NCBI GenBank assembly: GCA_027118455.1
Contig: JAJAYZ010000017.1
Coordinates: forward strand, 1-64,000
Source: Actinomycetes bacterium
GTDB taxonomy: Bacteria; Actinomycetota; Actinomycetes; JAHEKZ01
Direction of reading: 5' to 3'
Length of the DNA stretch: 64,000 bases
In this document: positions 1-9,694 of the stretch, one piece after another
How positions within the stretch are numbered: position 1 is the first letter of the stretch
Layout: each line of letters begins with the position of its first letter
The notes under the pieces: generated by a model
Seen by the model: only the letters and a program-made list of their open reading frames with translations
What the model was told of the DNA's origin: nothing
Database searches by the model: none
Program-made: the position numbers and the translations under genes

Positions 1-1
1 G

Positions 2-280
2 CTGCAGAAGCTGGTGGGCGCCAGTGGCCTGGGTTTGACGATCGACCGCTGGGGTGGCCGCTGTCAGTGGCGCCTGACGACGGAGGCTCCCGTCACCGGG
101 TACGACGGCTACGGGTCGGCCAACGAGGCCTTTGCCGATGCGCGCAAGGTGTTCTTCATGAACCGCGGTATCTGGGACGCAATTCCCACAAGCGGTCCTG
201 CCATCTCGTTTGCCGCGACCCCGGGCGATGTTGACGCCTACCTCGACGTTAGCGAACAGTTCCTGGCTGCAATTAGTTGA
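2..280 (+). CDS. C-terminal end of a class III aminotransferase-like protein (partial)
   Basis: The frame is open from the left edge of the window and stops at 280, so only about 92 C-terminal residues are visible. The pattern of a conserved hydrophobic strand, an MNRGI segment, a SFAATPGDVDAYL segment and a final amphipathic helix resembles the small C-terminal domain of class III PLP aminotransferases of the glutamate-1-semialdehyde aminomutase kind. The PLP lysine lies outside the window, so substrate and activity cannot be judged. It converges with the esterase on the other strand; the two stops overlap by 8 bp. The family call is an inference from a short tail. Confidence 0.55.
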   Translation: MQKLVGASGLGLTIDRWGGRCQWRLTTEAPVTGYDGYGSANEAFADARKVFFMNRGIWDAIPTSGPAISFAATPGDVDAYLDVSEQFLAAIS

Positions 281-1103
281 CGGACGCTCTGCCCAGGTGG
301 GAGCCAAGAAATGTGAAAGCCTCGATCGTCTGGTCGTTCCAGTAGATCCGGGTGTGCCCGCCGGGGCCGGACGAGTTGAGCTCTGGCTCCTCCGGGAGGA
401 TCGCAACGAACTTCTGCACCGGTTCGTAGAACGAGTCGTCAGTCCCGACCCAGAACCCGAGCGGCGTCCCCACCAAAGCATCGGCGTCGGTGAACACGTC
501 GTCGCCTTCGCTGATCGCGGGGGCGAAGGCAGCAACTACGCGAGCCCAGCCCGGATCGACCTCGGCCATCCGCAGGACCCCGCGACCGCCCATCGACCAC
601 CCCCACAGCGCACACCGGGACGCGTCAAAGTCACGCTCATGGAGCCATCGGGGCATCTCCGTCAGGACCATGGCCTGCGGGTCGTCACCGTTCGGTTGCG
701 GCTCCCAGGCGAGCGCGCTGCCGTAGGCGCCGGCGAGCACGAAGGGCTCAGCACCTGCATCAACAGCTGCTGTCAGGAACTGCGGGAGGCCAAACGGCTC
801 GTAGTCGGCCGGGGTTGCCGTTGCACCGTGGCAGACCACCACCACCGGGAGGCCCTTGCCGGAGCCGTAGCCGGCCGGCACGGCGGTGAAGAGGTCAACG
901 TCCATGCCCCGTGACTCGGAGTAGACGCTCTCCAGAGTCACCTGACCCACTTCGGCATCGGGGATGTACACCTCCGGTGGGCCAACGAGGACGTTCTTGA
1001 CGCGGTCCGGCCAGAACGGCCACGAGGCCGCAGCGCCAATCGTGACGCCGGCCACAGCTGCACCCCCCATGAGCATGCGGCGACGCGTCACGGATTCGGT
1101 CAT
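273..1103 (-). CDS. Tat-exported alpha/beta hydrolase (putative esterase)
   Basis: 276 residues. The N-terminus carries a twin-arginine type signal (TRRRMLMGGAAVAG, residues 6-19), so export in folded form is likely. The nucleophile elbow is G-W-S-M-G with Ser170. Candidate acid and base are Asp222 or Asp223 (VGTDD) and His250 (GGHTR), giving a plausible complete triad, and a HG oxyanion-type motif is at residues 92-93. These features fit the putative-esterase branch (esterase D or mycolyltransferase-like fold). The substrate is unknown. The ATG at 1103 is used because it directly precedes the signal sequence. It is transcribed away from the small secreted paralogs, from which a strong hairpin separates it. 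Confidence 0.75.
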   Translation of the reverse strand: MTESVTRRRMLMGGAAVAGVTIGAAASWPFWPDRVKNVLVGPPEVYIPDAEVGQVTLESVYSESRGMDVDLFTAVPAGYGSGKGLPVVVVCHGATATPADYEPFGLPQFLTAAVDAGAEPFVLAGAYGSALAWEPQPNGDDPQAMVLTEMPRWLHERDFDASRCALWGWSMGGRGVLRMAEVDPGWARVVAAFAPAISEGDDVFTDADALVGTPLGFWVGTDDSFYEPVQKFVAILPEEPELNSSGPGGHTRIYWNDQTIEAFTFLGSHLGRASVN

Positions 1104-1110
1104 CCGGCGA

Positions 1111-1143
1111 GTGTAGGGGGCCGGCTGAGTCGGCCCCCTACAC
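1111..1143 (-). terminator. Hairpin terminator after the small secreted genes
   Basis: A perfect 13-bp inverted repeat (1111-1123 and 1131-1143) with a 7-base loop lies just after the stop of the minus-strand gene ending at 1155 and just before the esterase start. No clear U tract follows, as is usual in high-GC actinobacteria. Confidence 0.6.
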
Positions 1144-1154
1144 CTGCGAGGGCT

Positions 1155-1664
1155 TCACCCCCGTGCCACGAACTCCTTGGTCGTGGCGAAGTCGACGTCG
1201 GTACCGGAGTCGAGCCTTTCGGTGAGGAACCACGGACGCACGGCTCCGTAGTTTCCCTGCCACAGGCAGGTCGACGGGATGCCGAACGTGGCGGTTGCCG
1301 ACGCGCCATTCCAGTTGACGACCAAACCTTCACAGGCAATACGCCCGCGGCGGTCGAGCAGCACGTTGCGGCCCCCGCCGTCGGCCCGATGCCGGCTCAC
1401 CAACCGGACTATTGCTCGTTCGCGTGCCTTCAGACCAACGATGAGCGTGCCATCCCGGTCGGCGCGGAACCCCACCGTGCCGGTCAGGGTGTAGTCGGTG
1501 TTGTCCAGCATTCCGCTGACGATGTCCAGGCCCTGGCCATCGTTGTCGCGCGCTGGATCGGTGACGGTAAGCTCAGCGGCCGAGGCTGCCGGCGCGAGGC
1601 TGAGCGTAAGGCCGAAGGTAAAGCAGGCGGACAGGGCAACGGAGATAACTCGGGTTGGTGTCAT
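1155..1664 (-). CDS. Small secreted protein, tandem paralog 2
   Basis: 169 residues from the ATG at 1664: a signal peptide with a long hydrophobic core ending in APAASAAEL, then a mature domain of about 130 residues. I do not recognise a named family. It shares block after block with the upstream neighbour: a DNDGQGLDIV-type motif (Asp/Asn-rich, possibly metal binding), two cysteines spaced as in the neighbour (ACEG and STCLW) and an FLTE segment. The two are clearly a tandem duplication. The ATG overlaps a TGA in a third frame (ATGA), which looks like the original stop of the upstream copy and would give translational coupling. An in-frame ATG further upstream only adds residues unlike a signal peptide. 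Confidence 0.65.
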   Translation of the reverse strand: MTPTRVISVALSACFTFGLTLSLAPAASAAELTVTDPARDNDGQGLDIVSGMLDNTDYTLTGTVGFRADRDGTLIVGLKARERAIVRLVSRHRADGGGRNVLLDRRGRIACEGLVVNWNGASATATFGIPSTCLWQGNYGAVRPWFLTERLDSGTDVDFATTKEFVARG

Positions 1665-2178
1665 GGCCCGAACCGTACGCCGACTTTGCCGCCGATGGTC
1701 GTCCATCCACATCGGCGCCCTTCAGGACCTCCGTGAGGATCCAGGGCGCACGCACCGTGGAGTAGTCGTTACCCCACAGGCACGTAGATGGAACGGTGAA
1801 GGTCAGCGATGACGACGTCTCGCCCCACGTTGCGACGAAGCCGTCACAGGTGATTCGCCCAGCCGCATTGAGCAGGAAGTCGCGACTCGTTCCGTCGTCA
1901 TGACGTTTGCTAGCGAGTCGAACCAGGCCGAGGCCTTTCGCCTTGATGCCAACGATGGCCGCTCCCGAGCGCACTTTGCGGAAGCTCATCGTGGCGACGA
2001 GCGCATCGGCCCCGTTGTCGACTGAGGCGCCAACGATGTCGAGACCGGGGCCAGCGTTGTCACCGGACGGATCGGTCGTCGGCAACTCAGCAGCTGACGC
2101 CGCCGGTGCCACGCTCACGGCGAGGAACGCCGAAAGGCTGACGGAGGCAAGAAGCGAAGCGACTGGTGGTGGTCTCAT
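1573..2178 (-). CDS. Small secreted protein, tandem paralog 1, probably frameshifted near its 3' end
   Basis: As read, 201 residues from the ATG at 2178, with a signal peptide ending in VAPAASAAEL. It matches the downstream paralog (DNAGPGLDIV, RITCDGF, PSTCLWGN, ILTEVLKGADVD) up to about position 1706. After that the open frame runs about 90 bp into the next gene, which is unlikely for real coding overlap. Another frame of the same DNA reads GGKVGVRFGP and then a TGA at 1661-1663, which resembles the KEFVARG end of the paralog and overlaps its ATG. A one-base indel between about 1690 and 1708 is therefore inferred. The original product probably ended at 1661. It could be a genuine mutation or a sequence error. 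Confidence 0.6.
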   Translation of the reverse strand: MRPPPVASLLASVSLSAFLAVSVAPAASAAELPTTDPSGDNAGPGLDIVGASVDNGADALVATMSFRKVRSGAAIVGIKAKGLGLVRLASKRHDDGTSRDFLLNAAGRITCDGFVATWGETSSSLTFTVPSTCLWGNDYSTVRAPWILTEVLKGADVDGRPSAAKSAYGSGHDTNPSYLRCPVRLLYLRPYAQPRAGSLGR

Positions 2179-2250
2179 GCACCACGAGATAGCCGCCAAT
2201 ACCTTGCGATGCAAGGGAGCAACGCTGCGTGACTTCGTGGGGGGATTGCG

Positions 2251-2323
2251 TGGAGACGAGGGGAATCGAACCCCTAACCCCCGCCTTGCAAAGGCGGTGC
2301 TCTGCCAATTGAGCTACGTCCCC
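2251..2323 (-). tRNA. alaT: tRNA-Ala (anticodon TGC)
   Basis: A 73-nt cloverleaf on the minus strand: acceptor GGGGACG pairs with CGTCTCC, anticodon loop CTTTGCAAG gives UGC, the T loop reads GGTTCGATTCC, and the discriminator is A. CCA is not encoded. With tRNA-Ile it forms the pair commonly found downstream of gyrA in actinobacteria. Confidence 0.95.
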
Positions 2324-2354
2324 GGTGCGCCGTCAGGCGCTGGGAGTAAAGAAG

Positions 2355-2504
2355 TCAGCGAAGGTCGACGACCGGGGCATCTGAATCGAGGTCTGAGACC
2401 GCCTCGTTCCAGAGGTCCTGCTCGGCTTTGTCGTTGGACATCTTCCGCCAGACGGCGAAGGCTCCAGCAGCCGCTGCAGCCAGGACGAGCAACTTCTTGA
2501 ACAT
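2355..2504 (-). CDS. DLW-39-like small membrane protein
   Basis: 49 residues from an ATG with a strong GGAGGAG ribosome site immediately upstream. It has an N-terminal membrane helix (FKKLLVLAAAAAGAFAVW), then a charged tail containing AEQDLWNEA. A very short protein with a conserved DLW motif is known between gyrA and neighbouring tRNAs in many actinobacteria. Its function is unknown. It sits between tRNA-Ile and tRNA-Ala on the same strand, so it may be transcribed with them. A longer reading from 2558 exists but overlaps the tRNA-Ile gene and is rejected. Confidence 0.75.
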   Translation of the reverse strand: MFKKLLVLAAAAAGAFAVWRKMSNDKAEQDLWNEAVSDLDSDAPVVDLR

Positions 2505-2534
2505 AACTCCTCCAAGTGGCCAGGGATGGACCAG

Positions 2535-2609
2535 TGGGCCTAGATGGACTTGAACCATCGACCTCTTCCTTATCAGGGAAGCGCTCTAACCGAGCTGAGC
2601 TATAGGCCC
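2535..2609 (-). tRNA. ileT: tRNA-Ile (anticodon GAT)
   Basis: A 75-nt cloverleaf on the minus strand: acceptor GGGCCTA pairs with TAGGCCC, the anticodon loop contains GAT, and the discriminator is A. It lies directly after DUF3566 and gyrA, as in mycobacteria. Confidence 0.95.
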
Positions 2610-2665
2610 GTGCCGAACGTGAAGGCTATCTGACCAGCTGGTCCCCCCAAAACCGGGCACCGGAG

Positions 2666-3151
2666 TCAGCCTTCGTCAGTCACCGACACCTCCAGGCCGC
2701 CGGCAAGGCTGGTGGCGAGGTTGAAGAGGAAGGCGCCGATGGTGGCCAAGGCCGTGATCAGAACGACGTCGATTGCGCCGATCAAGAGGCCGACCGCAAG
2801 CACCCGGCCGAAGCTGAAGTACTGCGTCACAGTCACCGCACCGTCCCCGAGGACCGACTGCAAGGCATCGTCGACTGAACCGAAGACTCCAGCAGTCGCC
2901 AACATCGACCAGAGCAGGAGGAGTGCGACGAGGGTGATGATGGCCATCGCGATAGAGAGAAGGAAGGACAGTCGTAGAACCGTCCAAGGGTCGACGCGGG
3001 TGATCGTCATGCGAAGACGACGCTGCCTCGGTACATACGGGGTACCAGCCGGGGGAACCACGGTTCCCGGCCCGGCGGATGGACGATCGGGCGTCGCAGG
3101 TTGCTGCGCCTTCGCTCCATCGCTCGGACGTCCCCCGCTGGTGGTGGTCAC
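2666..3151 (-). CDS. DUF3566 membrane protein (Rv0007-like)
   Basis: 161 residues. A Pro/Ser-rich cytoplasmic N-terminus (about 1-45) is followed by the DUF3566 domain: a short [17 protein letters not shown] segment, a first membrane helix near residues 62-88, a 25-residue outer loop and a second helix near 115-145. The GTG start overlaps the gyrA TGA (GTGA), so translation is probably coupled. The mycobacterial counterpart also follows gyrA and is reported as a membrane protein linked to cell envelope and shape. The molecular role is not established. Confidence 0.85.
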   Translation of the reverse strand: MTTTSGGRPSDGAKAQQPATPDRPSAGPGTVVPPAGTPYVPRQRRLRMTITRVDPWTVLRLSFLLSIAMAIITLVALLLLWSMLATAGVFGSVDDALQSVLGDGAVTVTQYFSFGRVLAVGLLIGAIDVVLITALATIGAFLFNLATSLAGGLEVSVTDEG

Positions 3152-5688
3152 GGCGCCGGACCATCATCAACCACGGCATCGGTAGCTGCCTCAGTTTCCT
3201 CAGTGGCATCGACCTCGTCGACCTCGTCAGCTTCGGGGTTTCGGGTCACCGCGACGACGGCGTCGCCCTCACCGACGGACGTCAACGTGACACCCATCGT
3301 GTCGCGTCCAGTAGCGCGGATGTCTCCTACGGGAGTTCGGATCACCTCACCGCTCGACTTGATGGCGAAGATCTCGTCACCCTCGTGAGCCACGATCGCT
3401 CCTACCAGCAAGCCGCGCTCGTCACTGGCCAGTCGCATCGCCTTGACACCGAGAATTCCGCGACCCTTGGGGGTCCACTCGGTGACCGAGGTGCGTTTGG
3501 CGAAGCCGCCATCGGTGACCGTCACCACGAACGCGTCCTCGTGGGCGACGTCCATGGCCAAGAGATCGTCGTTACCGCGGAACTTCATCCCGATCACACC
3601 TTGGGTGGCACGCGCCATCGGACGCAGTGTGGCGTCATCGGAATGAAAACGCACGGACTGACCCTTCCGCGATACCAACAGGAGGTCGTCGGCGGCGCTG
3701 CACAAGATGGCCGAGATCACCTCATCGCCCTCACGCAGGTTGATCGCAATCACCCCACCGCTGCGGTTGGAGTCATACTCGCCGAGCTTGGTCTTCTTCA
3801 CCATCCCGCCCCGCGTTGCGAGCACCAGGTACGGCGACTGTTCGTAGTCCTTGAGGTCGAGGACCTGGTCGATCTGCTCATCCGGCTGGAAGGCCAGCAA
3901 GTTGGCCACATGCTGGCCACGCGCATCACGTCCGGCGTCCGGAAGCTCGAAGGCCTTGGCTCGATAGACCCGGCCCTGGTTGGTGAAGAAGAGGATCCAG
4001 TGGTGAGTGGTGGTGGTGAAGAAGTGCTCAACGATGTCGTCCTGCTTGAGCGCAGCACCCCGAACGCCCTTTCCGCCGCGGCGTTGCGAGCGGTAGAGAT
4101 CGGCCTTCGTTCGCTTCGCGTACCCGTCGCGGGTGATCGTGATGACGAGGTCTTCCTCCGCGATCAAGTCCTCGATCGACATGTCCCCGTCGAAGGGGAT
4201 GATCTCGGTACGTCGCTCGTCACCGAACTTGTCAACGATCTCAGCGAGCTCCTCGCCGACAATCGACCGTTGACGCGCCTCATTGGAGAGGATGTCGTTG
4301 TAGTCCGCGATTCGAGACATCAGGTCGTCGTACTCGTCAGTGATCTTCTTGTGTTCCAGTGCTGCAAGCCGCCGCAGCTGCATGTCGAGGATGGCAGTCG
4401 CCTGCACCTCATCGATCTCGAGCAACTGCATCAGACCTGTCCGAGCTTCGTCGACCGTTGCGCTCGCACGGATGAGCGCGATCACCTCGTCGAGAGCGTC
4501 AAGTGCCTTCAGCAGCGCACGTAGGATGTGCGCGCGCTCCTCCGCCTTGCGCAACCGATACCGGGTGCGTCGCTGAATGACCTCGATCTGGTGCGCCACC
4601 CAGTAGGTGACGAACTGGTCGAGCGTCAGGGTGCGCGGGACACCGTCAACGAGCGCCAGCATGTTGGCGCCGAAGGTCTCCTGCAGCTGAGTGTGCTTGT
4701 AGAGGTTGTTGAGCACCACTTTCGCGACGGCGTCTCTCTTGAGAACGACGATGATGCGCATGCCGGTACGGGACGACGAGTCATCGCGCAGATCGGCGAT
4801 CCCCTGCAGCTTGCCGCTGTTGACCAGGTCAGCAATTTTCAGTGCCAGATTGTCAGGGTTGACCTGGTAGGGCAGTTGAGAGATCACCAGACAGACCCGG
4901 TTCTGGATCTCTTCGACCTCGACAACAGCACGCATGGTGATGAGGCCGCGCCCGGTGCGGTAGGCGTCGTCGATCCCGCGCATACCAACGATGAGTGAGC
5001 CGGTGGGAAAGTCGGGGCCTTTGATTCGTTCCAGCAGAGCGTTGAGCAGCTCTTCACGTGAGGCATCTGGGTGCTGGAGTGCCCATTGGACGCCGGACGC
5101 AACCTCGCGCAGGTTGTGGGGCGGGATGTTCGTCGCCATGCCGACAGCGATGCCGGCGCTGCCATTCACCAAAAGGTTCGGGAACCGGCTCGGCAAGATG
5201 GTCGGCTCGGCGGTGCGTCCGTCGTAGTTCGGCGCGAAGTCGACAGTGTCTTCGTCGATGTCGCGCACCATGTCCATGGCCAGCGGTGTCATGCGGGCTT
5301 CGGTGTAGCGCATGGCAGCGGCGGCGTCGTTGCCCGGCGACCCGAAGTTTCCCTGGCCCTGCACGAGGGGGTAGCGCAGTGCCCACGGCTGCGCAAGTCG
5401 CACCAAGGTGTCGTAGATCGCGTTGTCGCCGTGTGGGTGGTAGTTGCCCATGACATCGCCAACGATGCGCGCACACTTGCTGAAGTTACGGTCGGGACGG
5501 TAGCCACCGTCGTACATCGCGTAGATCACCCGGCGATGGACGGGTTTGAGACCGTCGCGTACATCGGGCAGGGCGCGCGACACGATCACGCTCATTGCGT
5601 AGTCGAGGTACGAGCGCTGCATTTCGACCTCAAGGTCGACCGGCTCGACGCGGCCGCCCGGGCCTGGTGTGTCGGTGGTCTCAGTCAC
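3148..5688 (-). CDS. gyrA: DNA gyrase subunit A
   Basis: 846 residues, normal length. It cuts and rejoins double-stranded DNA in the A2B2 gyrase that introduces negative supercoils. Visible features are the N-terminal winged-helix and tower region with catalytic Tyr128 in AAMRYTEAR, the quinolone-resistance-determining segment ([11 protein letters not shown], residues 84-94) and a C-terminal beta-pinwheel with repeated GVI/GVR-type blades and a [20 protein letters not shown] GyrA-box region. The residue matching E. coli Ser83 is Asn89, while the Asp87 equivalent (Asp93) is kept. It starts at a GTG 47 bp after gyrB and is coupled to DUF3566 downstream. Confidence 0.98.
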   Translation of the reverse strand: MTETTDTPGPGGRVEPVDLEVEMQRSYLDYAMSVIVSRALPDVRDGLKPVHRRVIYAMYDGGYRPDRNFSKCARIVGDVMGNYHPHGDNAIYDTLVRLAQPWALRYPLVQGQGNFGSPGNDAAAAMRYTEARMTPLAMDMVRDIDEDTVDFAPNYDGRTAEPTILPSRFPNLLVNGSAGIAVGMATNIPPHNLREVASGVQWALQHPDASREELLNALLERIKGPDFPTGSLIVGMRGIDDAYRTGRGLITMRAVVEVEEIQNRVCLVISQLPYQVNPDNLALKIADLVNSGKLQGIADLRDDSSSRTGMRIIVVLKRDAVAKVVLNNLYKHTQLQETFGANMLALVDGVPRTLTLDQFVTYWVAHQIEVIQRRTRYRLRKAEERAHILRALLKALDALDEVIALIRASATVDEARTGLMQLLEIDEVQATAILDMQLRRLAALEHKKITDEYDDLMSRIADYNDILSNEARQRSIVGEELAEIVDKFGDERRTEIIPFDGDMSIEDLIAEEDLVITITRDGYAKRTKADLYRSQRRGGKGVRGAALKQDDIVEHFFTTTTHHWILFFTNQGRVYRAKAFELPDAGRDARGQHVANLLAFQPDEQIDQVLDLKDYEQSPYLVLATRGGMVKKTKLGEYDSNRSGGVIAINLREGDEVISAILCSAADDLLLVSRKGQSVRFHSDDATLRPMARATQGVIGMKFRGNDDLLAMDVAHEDAFVVTVTDGGFAKRTSVTEWTPKGRGILGVKAMRLASDERGLLVGAIVAHEGDEIFAIKSSGEVIRTPVGDIRATGRDTMGVTLTSVGEGDAVVAVTRNPEADEVDEVDATEETEAATDAVVDDGPAP

Positions 5689-5735
5689 CTGGTGTCCCTG
5701 TTCGCTGGCTATCGGTGGTTGGGGGAGCTCTTGCC

Positions 5736-7748
5736 CTAGATGTCGAGGAAACGCACGTCGCGCGCGTTCCGTTGGATGAACTTCCGGCGGGCCTCGACGT
5801 CCTCACCCATGAGGGTGGCGAACGTCTCGTCAGCCTGAATGGCGTCTTGGAGGGTTACCTGCAGGAGGATGCGCCGCTGCGAGTCCATGGTGGTTTCCCA
5901 CAGCTCGTCGGCATTCATCTCGCCGAGTCCCTTGTAACGCTGAATGCCCTCTTCTTTGGGGAGCTTGCGGCCAGCAGCTGCCCCGGCCGCAATGAGCGCG
6001 TCGCGTTCGCGGTCGCTGTACGCGTACTCCGCTTCCTCGCGTGACCACTTCAGCTTGAAGAGCGGTGGCTGGGCCAGGTAGACGTAGCCCTCTTCGATGA
6101 GGGGACGCATGAAGCGGAAGAGCAGGGTGAGGAGCAGGGTTCGAATGTGCTGACCGTCGACGTCGGCGTCAGCCATCAGCACAATCTTGTGGTAGCGCAG
6201 CTTGGCAAGGTCAAACTCTTCGTGGACGCCGGTGCCGAGCGCGGAGATCATCGCCTGCACCTCGTTGTTCTGCAGGACGCGGTCGATCCGAGCCTTCTCG
6301 ACGTTCAGGATCTTCCCGCGGATCGGCAGAATCGCCTGCGTCTGTGGGTTGCGCCCGTTGCGCGCACTGCCACCGGCTGAGTCGCCTTCAACGACGAAGA
6401 CCTCGCACTCCTCGGGGTTGTTGGACGAGCAGTCGATCAGCTTGCCCGGCAGCCCGCCGCCACCGAGTAGCCCCTTCCGGTTGCGGGCGAGGTCGCGCGC
6501 CTTACGCGCAGCGATGCGAGCCGTCGCGGCATTGATCGACTTTCGGGCGACTTCCTTACCCTCGGCCGGGTTTGCATCGAACCAGGCCGAAAGCTGGTCG
6601 TTGGTGACCTTCTGCACGAAGGTCTTCGCATCTGCATTGCCCAGCTTCGTCTTCGTCTGGCCTTCGAACTGCGGCTCGCGCAGCTTGATCGAGACGATCG
6701 CCGTCAGGCCTTCACGGATGTCTTCACCGGAGAGATTGGGGTCTTTGTCTTTGAGCAGGTTCCAGCGCTCACGTGCATAGCGGTTCATCAACGACGTCAA
6801 CGAGGTGCGGAAGCCCTCTTCGTGGGCGCCGCCTTCGTGGGTGTTGATCGTGTTGGCGAAGGTGTGCACGCCTTCGGTGTAGTCGCCGTTCCACTGCATG
6901 GCGACCTCGAGGCTCATACCGAGCTTGGTGTCTTCGGCTCCGTACTCAATCACGTTGGAGTGCACCGGCCCTGACTTGCTGCGCGCGTTGATGTGGCGCA
7001 CGAAGTCGGCGATGCCGCCCTCGTAGTAATAGGTGACGTACCGAACGTCCGGCTCGTCGTCATCGACGTCATCGACGTCGTCAGGAACTCGCTCATCATT
7101 CAGCTCGATGGTGAGCGCGCGGTTCAGGAACGCCATCTCTTGGAAACGACGGGAGAGTGTGTCGAAGGAGTAGACGACATCGTCGAAGATGTCGGCGTCT
7201 GCCCAGTACGTGACCTGTGTACCGGTGATGTCGGTCGCCTCACCCTTGGCCAGCGGAGCCATCGGCACACCGTGCTCGTAGGACTGGCGCCACACGTGAC
7301 CGTCACGCCGCACCTCGATGTCGAGCCGAGTGGAGAGCGCGTTGACCACCGAGACGCCGACACCGTGGAGACCACCGGAGACCGAGTAGCCACCACCACC
7401 GAACTTGCCGCCAGCGTGCAGCACCGTCAACACGACCTCGACGGCGGGACGCTTCTCAACCGGGTGGAGATCGACCGGGATGCCACGGCCGTTGTCGATG
7501 ACCCGCACCGATCCGTCTTCACGCAAGGTCACGGTGATGTGGTCTGCGTAGCCGGCCATCGCCTCGTCGACGGAGTTGTCGACCACTTCCTGGACCAGGT
7601 GGTGCAGCCCTCGCTCACCGGTGGAGCCGATATACATGCCAGGGCGCTTGCGTACCGCGTCGAGGCCCTCGAGGACCTGGATGTCAGTGGCGTCGTAGGA
7701 CAACAGTCGGCTCCGATCAAGGGCCACTCCCTGCTCAGCGGTGCTCAC
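5736..7748 (-). CDS. gyrB: DNA gyrase subunit B
   Basis: 670 residues. It is the ATPase subunit of gyrase. The order is a GHKL ATPase domain (VVDNSVDEA with the Mg-binding Asn, [22 protein letters not shown]), a transducer domain, and TOPRIM with EGDSAGGSA and DADVDGQH metal-binding motifs, ending in the GyrA-binding tail [18 protein letters not shown]. An acidic stretch rich in Asp ([10 protein letters not shown], near residue 225) is inserted in the transducer, as in many actinobacteria. Together with gyrA it forms a two-gene unit. The 223 bp upstream must hold its promoter; I see no convincing pair of promoter boxes there. Confidence 0.98.
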   Translation of the reverse strand: MSTAEQGVALDRSRLLSYDATDIQVLEGLDAVRKRPGMYIGSTGERGLHHLVQEVVDNSVDEAMAGYADHITVTLREDGSVRVIDNGRGIPVDLHPVEKRPAVEVVLTVLHAGGKFGGGGYSVSGGLHGVGVSVVNALSTRLDIEVRRDGHVWRQSYEHGVPMAPLAKGEATDITGTQVTYWADADIFDDVVYSFDTLSRRFQEMAFLNRALTIELNDERVPDDVDDVDDDEPDVRYVTYYYEGGIADFVRHINARSKSGPVHSNVIEYGAEDTKLGMSLEVAMQWNGDYTEGVHTFANTINTHEGGAHEEGFRTSLTSLMNRYARERWNLLKDKDPNLSGEDIREGLTAIVSIKLREPQFEGQTKTKLGNADAKTFVQKVTNDQLSAWFDANPAEGKEVARKSINAATARIAARKARDLARNRKGLLGGGGLPGKLIDCSSNNPEECEVFVVEGDSAGGSARNGRNPQTQAILPIRGKILNVEKARIDRVLQNNEVQAMISALGTGVHEEFDLAKLRYHKIVLMADADVDGQHIRTLLLTLLFRFMRPLIEEGYVYLAQPPLFKLKWSREEAEYAYSDRERDALIAAGAAAGRKLPKEEGIQRYKGLGEMNADELWETTMDSQRRILLQVTLQDAIQADETFATLMGEDVEARRKFIQRNARDVRFLDI

Positions 7749-7971
7749 GGGAGAGTCTGCTGCGGAGCGGCCGAAGGTGATGATGCGTTGTGGAGAAGCG
7801 GTCAGGTCTAGCTGTGCGATGTCGGTAACTCGATTCTACTGGGTACGGCCGACAGAATGCCGATCCTGGGCCGGTGGCGCCGGGCTGGCGCTGTGGTCAC
7901 GCCGGGGGGCAACCCTCCATACGCGGATGGCTGAATTTACTTGATCTGGCCGGTCCTATGGCGCTCGGGCC

Positions 7972-8595
7972 TCACCCGTAGGTGTCCCGAGGGCCTCGTC
8001 CCTTGACCCGCAGCCGTCCCTTCTTCCAAGAGGGTCCCTGCGGCCCGAGAACCTGAAGGTGGGTGACGGTGCCCGCGCCCAGCTCGTCGTTGAGTCTGGC
8101 CAGCAAAGTGGGGACCAACATCCGCACCTGGGTGGCCCAGGCGGTGGAGTCCGTCCGGACGGTCAGGCGTCCGGCCTCAAACTCCTCAGGGACGCAGTGG
8201 GCAGCAACATCGGTGCCGACAATCTGTGGCCAGCGACCCTCCACACCGCCGACCGCGATGGGCTCGCTCCAGCCTCGTTCACTGACGAGGTCGTCGACCG
8301 ACGTTGCGATCGGCTGAGGGTCGCGGTCATCGGCGCGGGCACCGGAGTACGAGGCAGGGTCGCTGCTGGGCCGCCAGCGCCGGCGCGATGACCGGCTAGC
8401 GGCGCGGGCCCGGCTCGGCGCTGCCGTCGACGCCGCCCGCACCTGCGCGAGTAACGACCGAGTGAGATCTACCTCGGTCGAGGGGGTGGCATCTGCGTCC
8501 AGGCGTCCCTCGGCTGGCACCGAGGACTCGTTAACCAGGTCGTCACTACCGGCGTCCTCAGCGCTCACGTCGCACCTGCTCAGCTTCGAGGACAT
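7972..8595 (-). CDS. dciA: DciA-type helicase loader (DUF721)
   Basis: 207 residues. The N-terminal half is low-complexity, Ser/Arg-rich and probably disordered. The C-terminal half (about 105-200) holds the DUF721/DciA fold with [15 protein letters not shown] and [13 protein letters not shown], typical of the family. DciA interacts with the replicative helicase DnaB in bacteria that lack DnaC or DnaI, and its place between recF and gyrB is usual in actinobacteria. The ATG at 8595 has an AGGGAG ribosome site but overlaps recF by 38 bp. A GTG at 8568 would shorten the overlap to 11 bp and is the alternative. Confidence 0.85.
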   Translation of the reverse strand: MSSKLSRCDVSAEDAGSDDLVNESSVPAEGRLDADATPSTEVDLTRSLLAQVRAASTAAPSRARAASRSSRRRWRPSSDPASYSGARADDRDPQPIATSVDDLVSERGWSEPIAVGGVEGRWPQIVGTDVAAHCVPEEFEAGRLTVRTDSTAWATQVRMLVPTLLARLNDELGAGTVTHLQVLGPQGPSWKKGRLRVKGRGPRDTYG

Positions 8596-9685
8596 ACCGG
8601 CTCCCTGAAAGCGTACCCGGTATGTCCTCGGCTACGGCAGCGGTGACCAGCACCTGCTCGGCATCTCCGACCATGTCCGCCAAGCGGTCGCGCCGGGTCG
8701 AGTCGAGCTCAGCAAAGACGTCATCGAGGATCAACACGGGGTCGTCACCGTCGGCGCGCAGCAGCTCGAACGACGCCAGGCGCAGTGCCAGCACGATCGA
8801 CCACGACTCACCATGGGAGGCATAGCCCTTCGCTGGGTGGCCACCGAGAATCAGCAACAGGTCATCGCGATGTGGCCCGGTGAGCGTCACTCCCCGGTGA
8901 AGTTCGTCGCGTTCCACCCGCTCAACTGCGAGACGCAGCTCATGGGAAATCTCGTCGCGGGTGACAAATCGCTCCAGTGGCGACCCCTCGCACCAGGATG
9001 CTTTGTAGTCCAGCCCGGCATCCCCACCCGTCGGAGCAAGGTCGGCATACGCCTTCTGCACGGGTGCACCAAGCTCGGAGACCAGAGACATGCGAGCCTC
9101 CAGAACCTCGCTACCCAGCCGCACCAAGTGATCGTTCCACACTGCCAACGTTGTGGCATCAAATGTTCGACGAGTAGCAGCAGCACTCTTGAGCAATGCG
9201 TTGCGCTGCTTGAGCATTCGGTCGTAATCAGCCTTCACACCGGCAAGGCGAGGGGTCCGCTGCACCATCAGCTCGTCGAGAAAGTTTCTGCGCGCATCGG
9301 GGTCTCCTCGAACAAGCCCTAGATCCTCCGGTGCAAACACGACGGCTCGGAGAGCCCCGAGCAGCTCACGGGGCCGCGGCAACGGCGACTTGTTGATGCG
9401 CGCTCGGTTGCTCTTTCCAGGGACGATCTCGATCTCGAGGAGGAGCCGCCGTCCCAATCGCTCGACCCCGGCACGGACAACCGCTCGCTCTGTACCGTGC
9501 CTCACTAACGGTTGGTCAGATGCAACCCGGTGACTTCCCAGTGTTGCTAGGTAACCGATGGCTTCGACGATGTTCGTCTTTCCTTGGCCATTGCGACCCA
9601 CGAGAACAGATACACCCGGTTCCAGGTCGATCTGGAGCAGCGCGTAGGAACGAAAGTCGACCAGCTCGAGCGCCGTGACGAACAC
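8558..9685 (-). CDS. recF: DNA replication/repair protein RecF
   Basis: 375 residues, normal length. An SMC-like ABC ATPase that helps load RecA at single-strand gaps. The Walker A motif GRNGQGKT is at residues 30-37, an ABC signature-like SHGESW segment is near residue 290, and Walker B with D-loop ([11 protein letters not shown]) is near residue 320. It starts with GTG 9 bp after dnaN, so dnaN-recF-dciA probably form one transcript. Confidence 0.96.
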   Translation of the reverse strand: MFVTALELVDFRSYALLQIDLEPGVSVLVGRNGQGKTNIVEAIGYLATLGSHRVASDQPLVRHGTERAVVRAGVERLGRRLLLEIEIVPGKSNRARINKSPLPRPRELLGALRAVVFAPEDLGLVRGDPDARRNFLDELMVQRTPRLAGVKADYDRMLKQRNALLKSAAATRRTFDATTLAVWNDHLVRLGSEVLEARMSLVSELGAPVQKAYADLAPTGGDAGLDYKASWCEGSPLERFVTRDEISHELRLAVERVERDELHRGVTLTGPHRDDLLLILGGHPAKGYASHGESWSIVLALRLASFELLRADGDDPVLILDDVFAELDSTRRDRLADMVGDAEQVLVTAAVAEDIPGTLSGSRYVLEAEQVRRER

Positions 9686-9694
9686 TGCGCCAGA

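Noticed and set aside
3079-4524. Long open frame antisense to gyrA (481 codons)
   Set aside because: It mirrors gyrA codons in a high-GC sequence, has no family features, and gyrA is certain on the other strand.
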